64,000 nucleotides of DNA, taken from Sulfurimonas denitrificans DSM 1251 (GTDB lineage: Bacteria > Campylobacterota > Campylobacteria > Campylobacterales > Sulfurimonadaceae). The stretch is taken from NCBI RefSeq assembly GCF_000012965.1, contig NC_007575.1, positions 930,001-994,000 on the forward strand. Direction: 5' to 3'. Shown here one piece after another: positions 55,497 to 64,000 of this stretch. The translations under genes and the position numbers were made by a program. Each line of letters starts with the position of its first letter. Within the stretch, counting starts at the first letter, position 1. Below the pieces are notes generated by a model. The model saw nothing but the letters and a program-made list of their open reading frames with translations, did not search any database and was not told the origin of the DNA.

Positions 55497-56764
55497 ATAA
55501 TCAATTTAAAATCTTTAATGAAAGTATTAGATTAACAACTAATCAGGAAAATGATGCAAAAATAAAATATGATGGGGTAGCTAAGACTTTACATAACTAT
55601 TATTATACTAATGCATATAATGGAAGTAGTAAGTTTTTGTTTGGTTCTTATAAGAAAAAAACAAATATTAGACCTTTTACAGCTCTACAAGATGTTGATT
55701 TAATATTTAAAATGCCAAGTAGTGAATTTACTAAATATGATAATTATACAAGTAACGGACAATCTGCATTATTAACAAAAATAAAAGATATTTTGAAAGA
55801 TACTTATACTACAACAGATACTATAAAGGGTTGGGGAAAAGTAGTATTAGTAAAATTTGCTGAGAATACTCATAATATTGAAGTTTTACCTGCATGGGAA
55901 AATGAAAATGGAACTTTTACAATACCTAATACTGAAAATGGCGGGAGTTGGGAAGAATTTAACCCAAGAAATGATTTAAACATTTTTAGTACTTCAAATA
56001 ATTTAACAGCAGGAACTACTTCAAAACTTACAAGAATGATAAAAAGTTGGAAAAGAAATACTTCCTCTTTAAAAATAAAATCATTTGAATTAGAAAATTA
56101 CATTATTGATTTTTTAAGTGAAAATAATGATGAAGATTTGAATGATTCAGAATTAATAAGAAGCTTTTTTGAATATTTAATTGATAATGTAGATGAAAAT
56201 AATAAATCTTTTGTTCAATCTGCTTTAAATCGTTCAAATAAAGCAATAGATTTTGAATCAAAAGGTAGATATTATAAGTCTTGTGAAGAGTGGAGAAAAA
56301 TTTTTGGAAAAAAATTTCCCAAATGGAAAGATAGTATTAGATTTAAGTCCTTGGATGAAGATTATTCTTTTAGTGAAGAGTACATTGAAGATTTATTTAC
56401 ACAAAAATTAGATCCTAATTATAAATTAAAAATAGGATGCACTGTAACTCAAAAAGGCTTTCAGCAAAAAACACCATTATTAGAATTATTAAAAAAATAT
56501 ATTTTAATACCTCAAAAAAGATTAGAATTTTATATCCAAAACAATACTGTTCCAAAGCCATATAGTGTTTATTGGAAAGTTAGAAATTTTGGAATTGAAG
56601 CTAAAAATGATTTGAGAGGTGAAATCACTCTTGACGATGGTTCAGAAACTAAAATTGAAAATACAAGATATAAAGGTGAACACTATGTTGAATGTTACAT
56701 TATAAAAGATGGAATTTGTGTAGCAAGAGAAAGAGTTGACATCCCAATAAGTAAGGAAGAATAA
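55493..56764 (+). CDS. CD-NTase (SMODS nucleotidyltransferase with AGS-C sensor domain)
   Basis: This 423-residue protein starts at the GTG inside the GTGA overlap with hsdS. The polymerase-beta-like catalytic core is visible as FGSYKKKT (residues 50-57), DVD (67-69) and the third acidic residue in IEVLPAW (E130). A helical oligo-adenylate-synthase-type domain follows to about 310. The C-terminal 85 residues (about 335-420: VYWKVRNFGIEAKNDLRG, RYKGEHYVECYII, VARERVDIPI) match the AGS-C predicted ligand-sensor domain. Such enzymes make cyclic oligonucleotides upon phage infection and activate an adjacent effector, here the SLATT membrane protein one base on. There are no Cap2/Cap3 genes. Three 60-base rows across this gene and the next count 20-27% GC, against 32-37% in two rows from hsdM and hsdR. 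Confidence 0.88.
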   Translation: MNNQFKIFNESIRLTTNQENDAKIKYDGVAKTLHNYYYTNAYNGSSKFLFGSYKKKTNIRPFTALQDVDLIFKMPSSEFTKYDNYTSNGQSALLTKIKDILKDTYTTTDTIKGWGKVVLVKFAENTHNIEVLPAWENENGTFTIPNTENGGSWEEFNPRNDLNIFSTSNNLTAGTTSKLTRMIKSWKRNTSSLKIKSFELENYIIDFLSENNDEDLNDSELIRSFFEYLIDNVDENNKSFVQSALNRSNKAIDFESKGRYYKSCEEWRKIFGKKFPKWKDSIRFKSLDEDYSFSEEYIEDLFTQKLDPNYKLKIGCTVTQKGFQQKTPLLELLKKYILIPQKRLEFYIQNNTVPKPYSVYWKVRNFGIEAKNDLRGEITLDDGSETKIENTRYKGEHYVECYIIKDGICVARERVDIPISKEE

Positions 56765-57309
56765 TGGACAATAATAACTTTGAAATAATTAAACAAGCAT
56801 TAGGTAATGTGATTTACACACAAAAAACACATGAAATGGCAATCACAAGGAAAAGTAATTATGTTACTTGTATTAAATGGTTAAATATAATCTTGGTGGG
56901 TATTGTATTTTTTGTACTTTTTTTACAAATTTTCAATCAAGATGATAAAGATTATTTGTATGCTGGAATTTTTTTTACTGTTATTGAAGCTCTTTTTTTA
57001 ATTTTTCAATTAAGCTTTAATCCTGAAAAAGAGGTATTAGAACATAGAAATACGGCAAATAGATTATGGTTAATGAGGGAAAAGCATTTAAATTTATTAA
57101 CTGATATAAAAAATGAGATTTTTGATTTTAATCAAAATGCTATTAAAAGAGATGAGCTAACTAATGAATTAAATGAAATTTATAAAAATGCTCCTAGAAC
57201 AAATAGTGATGATTATGAAAAAGCTTCTAAAGCATTAAATGGAAATCAAAAACCAAAAGCCGATGAAGATGAAATGATTAATTTTCTTCCTAAAAATCTT
57301 CAAAGTTAA
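56764..57309 (+). CDS. SLATT-domain two-TM effector
   Basis: This 181-residue membrane protein starts at the ATG in a TAATG overlap with the CD-NTase gene. It has an N-terminal helix (MDNNNFEIIKQALGNVIYTQK), TM1 at about 33-57 (CIKWLNIILVGIVFFVLFLQIF), TM2 at about 66-87 (LYAGIFFTVIEALFLIFQLSF) and a cytoplasmic helical tail with EVLEHRNTANRLWLMREK. This layout is the SLATT family (SMODS and SLOG-associating two-TM effector), predicted to form pores when triggered by the nucleotide signal. Expected outcome is membrane damage and abortive infection. Confidence 0.85.
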   Translation: MDNNNFEIIKQALGNVIYTQKTHEMAITRKSNYVTCIKWLNIILVGIVFFVLFLQIFNQDDKDYLYAGIFFTVIEALFLIFQLSFNPEKEVLEHRNTANRLWLMREKHLNLLTDIKNEIFDFNQNAIKRDELTNELNEIYKNAPRTNSDDYEKASKALNGNQKPKADEDEMINFLPKNLQS

Positions 57310-57319
57310 GAGTTGACAA

Positions 57320-58660
57320 ATGAAACTACAAATTAACGAATCACAAAACATAGAGTTTAAACAAACTTGGAGAGATGAGTATATCAAATGGCTTAGTGCA
57401 TTTGGCAATACTGACGGTGGGAAGCTATATATCGGTGTGGATGATGATGGCGGAATCAAAGGCATCGACAATGCCAAAAAACTACTTGAAGATATACCAA
57501 ACAAAGTACGAGATATCTTAGGCATCATGGTAGATGTCAATCTTTTGCAAGATGAAGATAAAGAGTACATTGAAATTATCACTGATAAATACCCATATCC
57601 TATAAGCTATAAAGGTTCATATTACTACAGAAGTGGAAGCACAACACAAGAGCTAAAAGGTGTTGCACTTGATAAGTTTTTACTTAGAACACAAGGCAAA
57701 ACTTGGGATAGTGTGCCAGTACCTTATTTTGGAGATACAGATTTAGACCCTTATGCTTTTAAACTTTTTAGAGACAAAGCCTCTAAAAAGAAGAGAATAG
57801 ATCCTGAACTTTTAAAAGAGAGTGATGATGTTTTAGTAGATAAATTGAGACTGCGAGAGGGTGATTATCTCAAGCGAGCGACTGCACTACTTTTTGCAAA
57901 AGAGCCTATGAAATATGTCATGGGGAGTATGATCAAGATAGGATACTTTAAATCAAACACTGATTTAGTCTATCAAGATGTGATAGAGGGTAATCTTTTT
58001 GAGCAAGTAGATAAAGCTATTGAACTAATCTTTACAAAATATCTCAGTGCTTTTATAACTTATGAAGGTATTCAAAGGGTGGAGAGCTTTCCTATTTCAG
58101 AATTAGCATTTAGAGAAGCTCTTATCAATGCAGTTGTTCATAAAGATTATAGTTCACAAAACAGCATCCAAATAAGTGTATATGATGATAAGCTTCTCAT
58201 GTGGAATGCAGGAGATTTACCGCCACACTGGACTATAGATACACTTTTGCGAAAACATACATCCGAGCCACATAATCCTCTAGTTGCTTATCCTTTTTTC
58301 TTAGCTGGTTATATAGAGTCTTGGGGAAGAGGAATAGAAAAAATCATAGAAGAATCACAAAAGTTTAATGGCATTACTCCACAATTTAGATGGGAAAATG
58401 GTTTGTGGGTGGAATTTTATTTTAATAATACCCCTAATAAAATAGAAAATACTGAAACTAGGGTAAAAGCTAGGGTAAAAACTAGGGAGAAAATTTTGGA
58501 GCTTATTAGTGTGAATCCAAATATTACCAATCAAGAGTTGGCAGATACACTAGAACTTACTGTTAAAGGTATTGAGTGGCAAATTAAAAAACTAAAAGAA
58601 GATGGTAAGCTTGAAAGAATTGGCGGTGCGAAAGGCGGACATTGGGAGATTTTAAAATGA
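57320..58660 (+). CDS. AlbA_2 / ATPase / winged-helix regulator-like protein
   Basis: This 446-residue protein has an N-terminal Schlafen AlbA_2 domain (IEFKQTWRDEYIKWLSAF, GGKLYIGVDDDGGIKGID, residues 12-51). A middle GHKL-like HATPase_c_4 domain follows (FPISELAFREALINAVVHKDY, FFLAGYIESWGRGIEKI), then a linker with repeated ARVKTRE words and a C-terminal winged helix (ITNQELADTLELTVKGIEWQI). Such proteins are common in defence islands and within type I loci. The DNA-binding end makes it a candidate regulator of this operon and of the repeats at its promoter. It overlaps hsdR by 4 bases. Confidence 0.85.
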   Translation: MKLQINESQNIEFKQTWRDEYIKWLSAFGNTDGGKLYIGVDDDGGIKGIDNAKKLLEDIPNKVRDILGIMVDVNLLQDEDKEYIEIITDKYPYPISYKGSYYYRSGSTTQELKGVALDKFLLRTQGKTWDSVPVPYFGDTDLDPYAFKLFRDKASKKKRIDPELLKESDDVLVDKLRLREGDYLKRATALLFAKEPMKYVMGSMIKIGYFKSNTDLVYQDVIEGNLFEQVDKAIELIFTKYLSAFITYEGIQRVESFPISELAFREALINAVVHKDYSSQNSIQISVYDDKLLMWNAGDLPPHWTIDTLLRKHTSEPHNPLVAYPFFLAGYIESWGRGIEKIIEESQKFNGITPQFRWENGLWVEFYFNNTPNKIENTETRVKARVKTREKILELISVNPNITNQELADTLELTVKGIEWQIKKLKEDGKLERIGGAKGGHWEILK

Positions 58661-61600
58661 ATGATAACATTACACTTGAACAAGTAATACAACAAAACTG
58701 TATCAATCTTTTAAGCCATAAAGAGTTTGGATATAAGTTTATAACCAAAGAAGATAATCTTATTTTTAGAGAAAATAAAACCTCCACCGTGCTTTTAAAA
58801 AAGATGCTTATAGAGAGACTTTATGCCTTAAATAGCTATGAGTACAAAGGGCAAAACTATAAGTTTAGTGCTAATAATATAGCCAAAGCAGTTGAAGACT
58901 TGGATGTATCTTTAAATGAGGGATTAATAGTAGCAAATGAGAAAATCACCAATCATCTACTTTTAGGTACTAGTTACGAAGAGAACCTTGATGATGGCAC
59001 TAAAAAAAGTTTCTCTTTTAGATACATCGACTTTGAAAACATTGAAAATAACCACTTTTTTGTAACAGAAGAGTTTATAGTGGATCGTGCTAACCAAAAC
59101 GAAATTACAAAAACTAGAAGACCTGATTTGATGGTGTTTGTAAATGGCATCCCACTAGTGGTAATTGAGCTAAAAAAATCAAGTCTAAATTATGAAAATG
59201 GTATCAAGCAGCTTGAAAAAGAGCAAAAAAAAGATGAAATACCGCATCTGTTTAAATATATCCAACTAACTATTGCAGCAAATAGTAATGAAGCTAGATA
59301 TGGAACCATGGGAACACCTTTAAAGTTTTATAGCTTGTGGAAAGAGGAAGAGAGCGAAAAGGCAAAAACAACTCTAAAAACGATGATACAAAATAGAGAA
59401 GTAACTAGTCTGGACCTTACTTTATTTGCGCTTTTATCGAAAGATAGGCTGTTAAGACTTATAAGACACTATATTTTATTTGATAAAAAAGTAAAAAAAG
59501 TGAGCCGTTATCAACAGTTCTTTGGAATTGAAAAGACACTTAAAAGAGTAGAAAAGATAACAGATGGTATAAGAGCTGGTGGACTTATCTGGCATACTCA
59601 AGGAAGTGGTAAATCTCTGACAATGGTAATGCTTACAAAACTTCTAAAATTAACTTACACTAATGCAAAAATCATAGTAGTAACCGATAGAGTTGATTTG
59701 GATGAGCAGATTCATAAAACTTTTGAAAATACTGACATCAAAGCAGGAAGAGCAAGTAGTGGAAGTGATTTGATAGAAAAACTTCAAAGCGGTATAAGTG
59801 TGATTACAACACTTGTACATAAGTTTGAAAAGGTAAGAAACTCAAAAACTGTTATCAATGATAACAATGTATTCGTGCTAGTAGATGAGTCTCACCGTAC
59901 TCAAGGTGGAGATTTGCACAATGCTATGAAAAAAGCTCTACCTCTTGCTTGTTATCTTGGATTTACAGGAACACCACTTCTTAAAAAAGAGAAAAATAAA
60001 AACAGTTTTTTAAAGTTTGGTGGTGAAATACATAGATATACCATAGATGACGCTGTAAAAGATGGAGCAGTTTTACCATTGCTCTATGAAGGAAGGCTTG
60101 TAGATCAAGAGGTACTTAGTCCGGATGGATTGGTGCGAAAGTTCAACATGATCGCAAGAGAGTTAAGTGATGATGCAAAAAGAGATTTGCAGCACAAATG
60201 GGCGAGGTTTCAAAAAGTTGCATCAAGTGAGCAAAGACTTGAACTAATAGCACTAGATATTAATGAGCACTTCAAAAAAACTTTAAAAATGTCAAATAGT
60301 GGATTTAAAGCGATGTTTGCGACAAGTAGCAAGTATGAAGCTATAAAATATCATGAGATTTTTGAAGAGTATGGAGATATACGAACTGCTTATGTAATTT
60401 CAAGCAATGAACATGAAGAACTAGATGGTGGAAATAAAGAATATGTGGCAAAAGCATGGCAAGAGACTATCAAAAACTATGGAAGTGAAGAAGAATATCT
60501 AAAATATGTAAAAAATGAATTTATTCATGGTGATGAGATAGATTTACTGATTGTTGTAGATAAGCTTTTAACTGGTTTTGATGCCCCAAGAGCAAGTACG
60601 CTTTATATAGATAAACAACTAAAAGAACATAACCTTTTACAAGCAATTGCAAGGGTAAATAGACTTTATGATGGAAAAGATTATGGGTATATTGTTGATT
60701 ATAGAGGGCTTCTAGGAGAACTAGACCAGGCTTTGACAAATTATGCTTCACTTGATGGCTTTGATCCAGAGGATTTGACGGGAGCTGTAGTAGATGTAAG
60801 AAGTGAAATAGCAAAAGCTAAAACTTATTACACCCATTTAGAAGACCTTTTTAGTGATGTTAAATTCAAAGATGATTTAGAAAGTTATGTAGTTGTATTA
60901 GCAGATATTCAAAAAAGAGATGATTTTAAAGAGTGGTTATCACACTTCTCTCGTGCTTTTAAATTAGGACTTTCTAGTGAAAAAATCGATGACATTTTAA
61001 GTGAGAATGAAATCAAGCTATACAAGAAAAAAATCAAATTTTACAATGAACTCAGAAAAGTAGTGCAGCTACGATATCACGAAACTTGTGATTTTGGAAA
61101 ATATGAAGAGCAGATGCAAAAGCTACTTGACACCTTTGTAAGTGCCAAAGAGGTGAATGAGCTTACAAAGCTTGTAAATATCTTTGAAACAGAGTTTGAA
61201 GAAGAGGTGCAAAGGGTTGAGGGTAAAAGTGCAAAAGCAGACACAATTTTGAGTGCTGTAAGTGCTGTTGTAAAAGAAAAAATGGAATCAAATCCAGCAT
61301 TTTATAAGTCAATTGCCCAGCAAATAGAAGATGTAATCAATGAATATAACGCTAAAAGACTAAGCGAAGAGGAAAAATTAGCAAAAGCAAAACAATTAAA
61401 AGACTTAATGACAGGTATGTCCAAACCAAATGAAGACAAATATCCAAAAGAGTTTGAAAATAAAAAAACTCTACTAGCTATATATGATAATTTAGGTGAC
61501 ATTTTGGGTAACTTAGAAGTTGTTGATTTTGAACTGATTGTTAAAAATTTGACTTTGAAATTTGATGAAATTTATTCAGGAGCTTCTAAAAAACCTGAAT

Positions 61601-61749
61601 GGCATAAAAATAAAGATGTTGAAAATGAAATAACAAGTGCAATGGAAGATGTTCTTTGGGATATAGAGGATGAATATGATATATCAATCGAAAACAAAGA
61701 AAAAATTTATCAAACTATTAGAGGTATAGGGATAAGTTTTTATGCTTGA
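58657..61749 (+). CDS. hsdR: Type I restriction endonuclease subunit HsdR
   Basis: This 1030-residue translocase/nuclease starts at the ATG in the ATGA overlap with the upstream gene; an earlier TTG is unlikely. The N-terminal PD-(D/E)xK nuclease has RPDLMVFVNGIPLVVIELKK (residues about 163-182). The SF2 motor has Walker A HTQGSGKSLTM, DESH box LVDESHRTQGG, motif III GFTGTP and motif VI QAIARVNRLYDG. A helical C-terminal domain contacts HsdM. It cuts unmodified invading DNA after translocation. It is complete, so the system looks functional. Confidence 0.96.
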   Translation: MNDNITLEQVIQQNCINLLSHKEFGYKFITKEDNLIFRENKTSTVLLKKMLIERLYALNSYEYKGQNYKFSANNIAKAVEDLDVSLNEGLIVANEKITNHLLLGTSYEENLDDGTKKSFSFRYIDFENIENNHFFVTEEFIVDRANQNEITKTRRPDLMVFVNGIPLVVIELKKSSLNYENGIKQLEKEQKKDEIPHLFKYIQLTIAANSNEARYGTMGTPLKFYSLWKEEESEKAKTTLKTMIQNREVTSLDLTLFALLSKDRLLRLIRHYILFDKKVKKVSRYQQFFGIEKTLKRVEKITDGIRAGGLIWHTQGSGKSLTMVMLTKLLKLTYTNAKIIVVTDRVDLDEQIHKTFENTDIKAGRASSGSDLIEKLQSGISVITTLVHKFEKVRNSKTVINDNNVFVLVDESHRTQGGDLHNAMKKALPLACYLGFTGTPLLKKEKNKNSFLKFGGEIHRYTIDDAVKDGAVLPLLYEGRLVDQEVLSPDGLVRKFNMIARELSDDAKRDLQHKWARFQKVASSEQRLELIALDINEHFKKTLKMSNSGFKAMFATSSKYEAIKYHEIFEEYGDIRTAYVISSNEHEELDGGNKEYVAKAWQETIKNYGSEEEYLKYVKNEFIHGDEIDLLIVVDKLLTGFDAPRASTLYIDKQLKEHNLLQAIARVNRLYDGKDYGYIVDYRGLLGELDQALTNYASLDGFDPEDLTGAVVDVRSEIAKAKTYYTHLEDLFSDVKFKDDLESYVVVLADIQKRDDFKEWLSHFSRAFKLGLSSEKIDDILSENEIKLYKKKIKFYNELRKVVQLRYHETCDFGKYEEQMQKLLDTFVSAKEVNELTKLVNIFETEFEEEVQRVEGKSAKADTILSAVSAVVKEKMESNPAFYKSIAQQIEDVINEYNAKRLSEEEKLAKAKQLKDLMTGMSKPNEDKYPKEFENKKTLLAIYDNLGDILGNLEVVDFELIVKNLTLKFDEIYSGASKKPEWHKNKDVENEITSAMEDVLWDIEDEYDISIENKEKIYQTIRGIGISFYA

Positions 61750-62401
61750 AAACATCCAAATTACTAAAAAAGATGTAAAAAATATCACTTTAAAAGTAAA
61801 ACCATCTGGAGAAGTAATTTTAACTGCTCCAAAGATGACTAGTGATGAGCATATAAAATTTATAATCAAAAAAAGAGCCAAGTGGATTGAAAAAAAGAAA
61901 GAATTTTTTGCATCATTTCAATTAACAGAAAAAGAGTATGTAAGTGGCGAAGATTTCAAATATCTAGGTCGAAGTTACAGGCTGAAAGTAATTGAATCAA
62001 ATAAAGAAACTGTTAAGCTTCAAAGAGGCTATTTAGAAATCTATGTTAAAAATAAAAATGATTTAAAACGAAAACAAAATTTGGTTTACGAGTGGTATTA
62101 TGAAAAAGCATTGCTTCATTTTTTTAATATTTTGCAAGAGTTTAATAAAATTGTTAAACAAGAGATAAAGGATATAAAAATAAGACAAATGAAAACAAGA
62201 TGGGGGAGCTGTAATTCTCATAAATCATATATCAATCTTAATATTGAGCTTATAAAAAAGCCAAAGATCTGTATAGAATATGTAGTTTTCCACGAATTGG
62301 TTCATTTACTTTATCCAAACCATTCTAAGCAATTTTACGATTATTTAGCTCTTTATATGAGTGATTGGGAAAAACGAAAAGAGATTTTAGAGAAAGTTTA
62401 A
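61742..62401 (+). CDS. YgjP-like (DUF45) zinc metallopeptidase
   Basis: This 219-residue protein has the zinc site HELVH (184-188) with a third His in YPNHSKQF (194), and the conserved QMKTRWGSC (149-157). Genes of this family very often end type I restriction operons. Its job there is unknown. It overlaps hsdR by 8 bases, so it belongs to the operon, and it is the last gene. A weak inverted repeat (AGCCCT / AGGGCT, 62408-62447) follows. Confidence 0.88.
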   Translation: MLENIQITKKDVKNITLKVKPSGEVILTAPKMTSDEHIKFIIKKRAKWIEKKKEFFASFQLTEKEYVSGEDFKYLGRSYRLKVIESNKETVKLQRGYLEIYVKNKNDLKRKQNLVYEWYYEKALLHFFNILQEFNKIVKQEIKDIKIRQMKTRWGSCNSHKSYINLNIELIKKPKICIEYVVFHELVHLLYPNHSKQFYDYLALYMSDWEKRKEILEKV

Positions 62402-62487
62402 TTTTTCAGCCCTCAAGAACTAGCAGAGTCGCTCCCGTCTTAGGGCTTGATATTCAAAGCAAATTTTACCAAAATTTAGCTCAAATT

Positions 62488-62691
62488 TCAACCAATTCGC
62501 ACTCCAAAATCTTCTGGCTTTATATGAAAGTATGATGATATTTTGTGATACATCACTTCATTCACTTCACTTAAAATACCCTCACTTTGCTCATCTACTA
62601 TTTTGTCTTTGATGTCATAGGCGAATAGAAGTTGATTTTCTTCATCAAGCTTGATAGCCGTTAAATATTCATTTATGATAAGTGGTTCCAT
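62488..62691 (-). CDS. Small hypothetical protein downstream of the recombinase
   Basis: This 67-residue acidic protein has a good AAAGGAAAA site upstream of its ATG and lies 29 bases after the recombinase gene on the same strand. It includes LIINEYLTAIKLDEENQLLFAYDIKDKIVDEQ written here in part (EYLTAIKLDEENQLLFA). I do not recognise a family. It could be an accessory or antitoxin-like factor of the recombinase unit. Confidence 0.6.
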   Translation of the reverse strand: MEPLIINEYLTAIKLDEENQLLFAYDIKDKIVDEQSEGILSEVNEVMYHKISSYFHIKPEDFGVRIG

Positions 62692-62720
62692 TTTTATTTT
62701 TCCTTTGTAATGATTTATTT

Positions 62721-63662
62721 TTAGTGTCCAAGATAGTGTTCAGTGATGTTCGCTCTAAAGTGTTTCATCTCCCAGCTAACCCCTTGTAAAGCTTGCTCAT
62801 AAGTGTAGCCGTGATTTTGATACTCCCTTACACGATTTTGTGCAAAAGTCCATCTAAAGCCGTGTGATTCATGATGAGTGATATTTAATTTTTGGCATGT
62901 GGTTTTGATATCATCTATATACTCTTGATAAGAGATTTTGAAATATGAAGTGTTGTTTTGTAAAAAGAAGTTTTGCAAAGTTTCATAGGTTTTAGTTGAG
63001 ATAAACACATCACCAACTTTGCCACCTTTTTCTTTGGTTTCTATTACTCCAACGCTTTTGTTGGTAATCTCATCGATTTTTATATCTTTTAGCTGCTCTT
63101 TTTTGATAAGTGTCACTCCTTCACTTCTAGCTCCACCTTCAAGCTGTATGGTTGCAGCTAATTGGTGTTTTGGATTGGAGAGATTTTCAATGATAAGAAG
63201 TGGATTATCATATACTCTGTTATGATAGTTATTTGCCACAAGCTTTAAATCTCTAGCATTATTTAATAGTTTTTGTCTTATTTTAAAATCATAGATAATT
63301 TGAAATTGGTATTTCTCTTTTGAGTAGCGATTAAGTGCAATTTCTAGTTTACCAAGAGCAGATATGATTTTTTCTAAGTATTGTTTTGAAGGGTAATATT
63401 CTATTTTATATTCAATGTAGCTTTTGATATGCTCATCAGTGATAAGTTCACAGTTTTTGAGTTTAAAATGCTCTTGTAGATAGTTAAAAAAATTATTCCA
63501 CACATTTCTATAACTCTCCATCGTTTTAAAAGATGATACACATCCATAGTGTTCATGATTTGGATTTACTCTATCAGATTTTTTTGCACCTTCAAAGAAG
63601 ATGAGCTTTGTAAGCACTGCTGTTTGATAATATACACTTCCTCTCATTTTTGCTTTTTCCAT
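62721..63662 (-). CDS. Tyrosine recombinase-like protein
   Basis: This 313-residue protein has an N-terminal core-binding-like domain (about 40-150) and a C-terminal catalytic domain. The catalytic set is recognisable: Arg179 and Glu181 in EGGARSEGV, Lys215 in KEKGGKVGD, His267 and Arg270 in ESHGFRWTFA, His301 in MKHFRANITEHY and Tyr310 three residues from the end. The HFRxxITEHYL pattern fits a subgroup of mobile-element recombinases. It faces the opposite way to the left-end integrase, so it may belong to a different element or to the other border. Confidence 0.8.
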   Translation of the reverse strand: MEKAKMRGSVYYQTAVLTKLIFFEGAKKSDRVNPNHEHYGCVSSFKTMESYRNVWNNFFNYLQEHFKLKNCELITDEHIKSYIEYKIEYYPSKQYLEKIISALGKLEIALNRYSKEKYQFQIIYDFKIRQKLLNNARDLKLVANNYHNRVYDNPLLIIENLSNPKHQLAATIQLEGGARSEGVTLIKKEQLKDIKIDEITNKSVGVIETKEKGGKVGDVFISTKTYETLQNFFLQNNTSYFKISYQEYIDDIKTTCQKLNITHHESHGFRWTFAQNRVREYQNHGYTYEQALQGVSWEMKHFRANITEHYLGH

Positions 63663-64000
63663 TTATCTATAATTTTTCTTTTTCCTGCCTCTATTTACAG
63701 GTATGTGTTGAGTCCTTCTACTTTTTTTCACTTTGAAAGCATCAAACAAAGATTAGATTTTTGATAGATCTAATAAAACTAAATTTAGGTGTTTCTCCTA
63801 CTACCAAGGTGGCTATACAGTTTTGAAAAGTATCTGAGAACTTTACATTTTGCTTCACAGTTTTTAAATAGTCTAGAAAGAAAAGATTCTGGTAAACTCT
63901 TCCACCTAGCTCAACTTTAGTCATTGTTTGAATCAATGCTTACTTTTCGTAAGGGTTATAAAAAAGAAAATTCTAACACCAAATTTGTCAAGTATAACCG
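63663..64000. other. 338-base end region with one doubtful small ORF
   Basis: On the minus strand 63742-63924 could encode 60 residues (MTKVELGGRVYQNLFFLDYL ...), but no clear ribosome binding site or family is seen. The rest is AT-rich and holds the recombinase promoter region. I see no tRNA, no copy of the thiD remainder, and no repeat of the left junction. Confidence 0.35.

Larger units (their letters stand above)
46709..64000. mobile_element. Integrated defence island (right end outside the window)
   Basis: This block begins at the thiD break. It contains an IS21 remnant, an excisionase-like gene and tyrosine integrase, a HipA-family kinase, a complete type I restriction-modification operon with a CD-NTase/SLATT pair and other accessory genes, and a second tyrosine recombinase on the opposite strand. 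Gene content is all accessory and the core-enriched octamer TACATGTA is absent. No tRNA flanks the left end. The exact right border and attachment sites cannot be seen. Confidence 0.8.

Noticed and set aside
55493-57309. Full type II or III CBASS locus
   Set aside because: No E1/E2-like, JAB, HORMA or TRIP13-like genes are present; only the cyclase-type enzyme and one effector are seen.
62408-62447. Terminator after the YgjP-like gene
   Set aside because: The AGCCCT/AGGGCT arms are only 6 bp with a 28-base loop and no T-run.
63742-63936. Minus-strand frame near the window end
   Set aside because: No convincing start signal or family resemblance, so it is mentioned only within the end region and not called as a gene.

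Overview
The window is about 34-36% GC and reads as a chromosome segment of a Campylobacterota (epsilonproteobacterial) bacterium, most like Sulfurimonas or a close relative. Evidence for this is a fused ResB-CcsA cytochrome c assembly protein, an FlgS-type flagellar histidine kinase, the lipid A sugar pair GnnA/GnnB, a heme-containing diguanylate cyclase and the overall codon use. The genus is inferred from gene content, not measured.

The core chromosome runs from 1 to about 46675. It opens with the 3' part of dsbD and then metE behind a roughly 280-base leader. On the minus strand follows lpxB-gnnB-gnnA-lpxA-like, for a 2,3-diamino lipid A, where the LpxA-like protein has lost every active-site histidine. 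Next come a small c-type cytochrome, a dihydroorotase-like protein without its metal ligands, tgt, efp, a heme-motif GGDEF/EAL protein, dnaE, an M18 aminopeptidase, flgS, ccsBA, hemH, a HAD phosphatase, a cation efflux protein, and a molybdate operon (modA-TOBE-modB-modC) behind a ModE-like inverted repeat. After that is a surface/cyclic nucleotide cluster (FecR-domain protein, TPR/beta-barrel protein, CHASE2 adenylate cyclase, and a metallo-beta-lactamase/GAF/HD-GYP protein), then a phasin-like/AarF pair, a CrtI-like flavoprotein and a LytS/LytR two-component system.

From about 46709 to the window end lies a mobile defence island. It begins exactly where thiD has been cut to ten codons. It carries an IS21 istA remnant, a replication-like fragment, an excisionase-like protein, a tyrosine integrase and a HipA-family kinase behind two 39-bp direct repeats. 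The main defence operon then starts from a near-consensus sigma70 promoter flanked by two related inverted repeats. Its order is half-HsdS, HsdM, DinD, HsdS, CD-NTase (SMODS with AGS-C sensor), SLATT two-TM effector, AlbA_2/ATPase regulator, HsdR and YgjP-like metalloprotease. A second tyrosine recombinase on the minus strand closes the visible part; the right end is outside the window.

The most interesting system is the CD-NTase/SLATT pair, a likely minimal CBASS-like nucleotide-signalling module. It is inserted by 1-4 base gene overlaps between the specificity and restriction genes of a type I restriction operon and is visibly more AT-rich than its neighbours. A palindromic octamer, TACATGTA, is strongly over-represented in the core and absent from the island by hand count.
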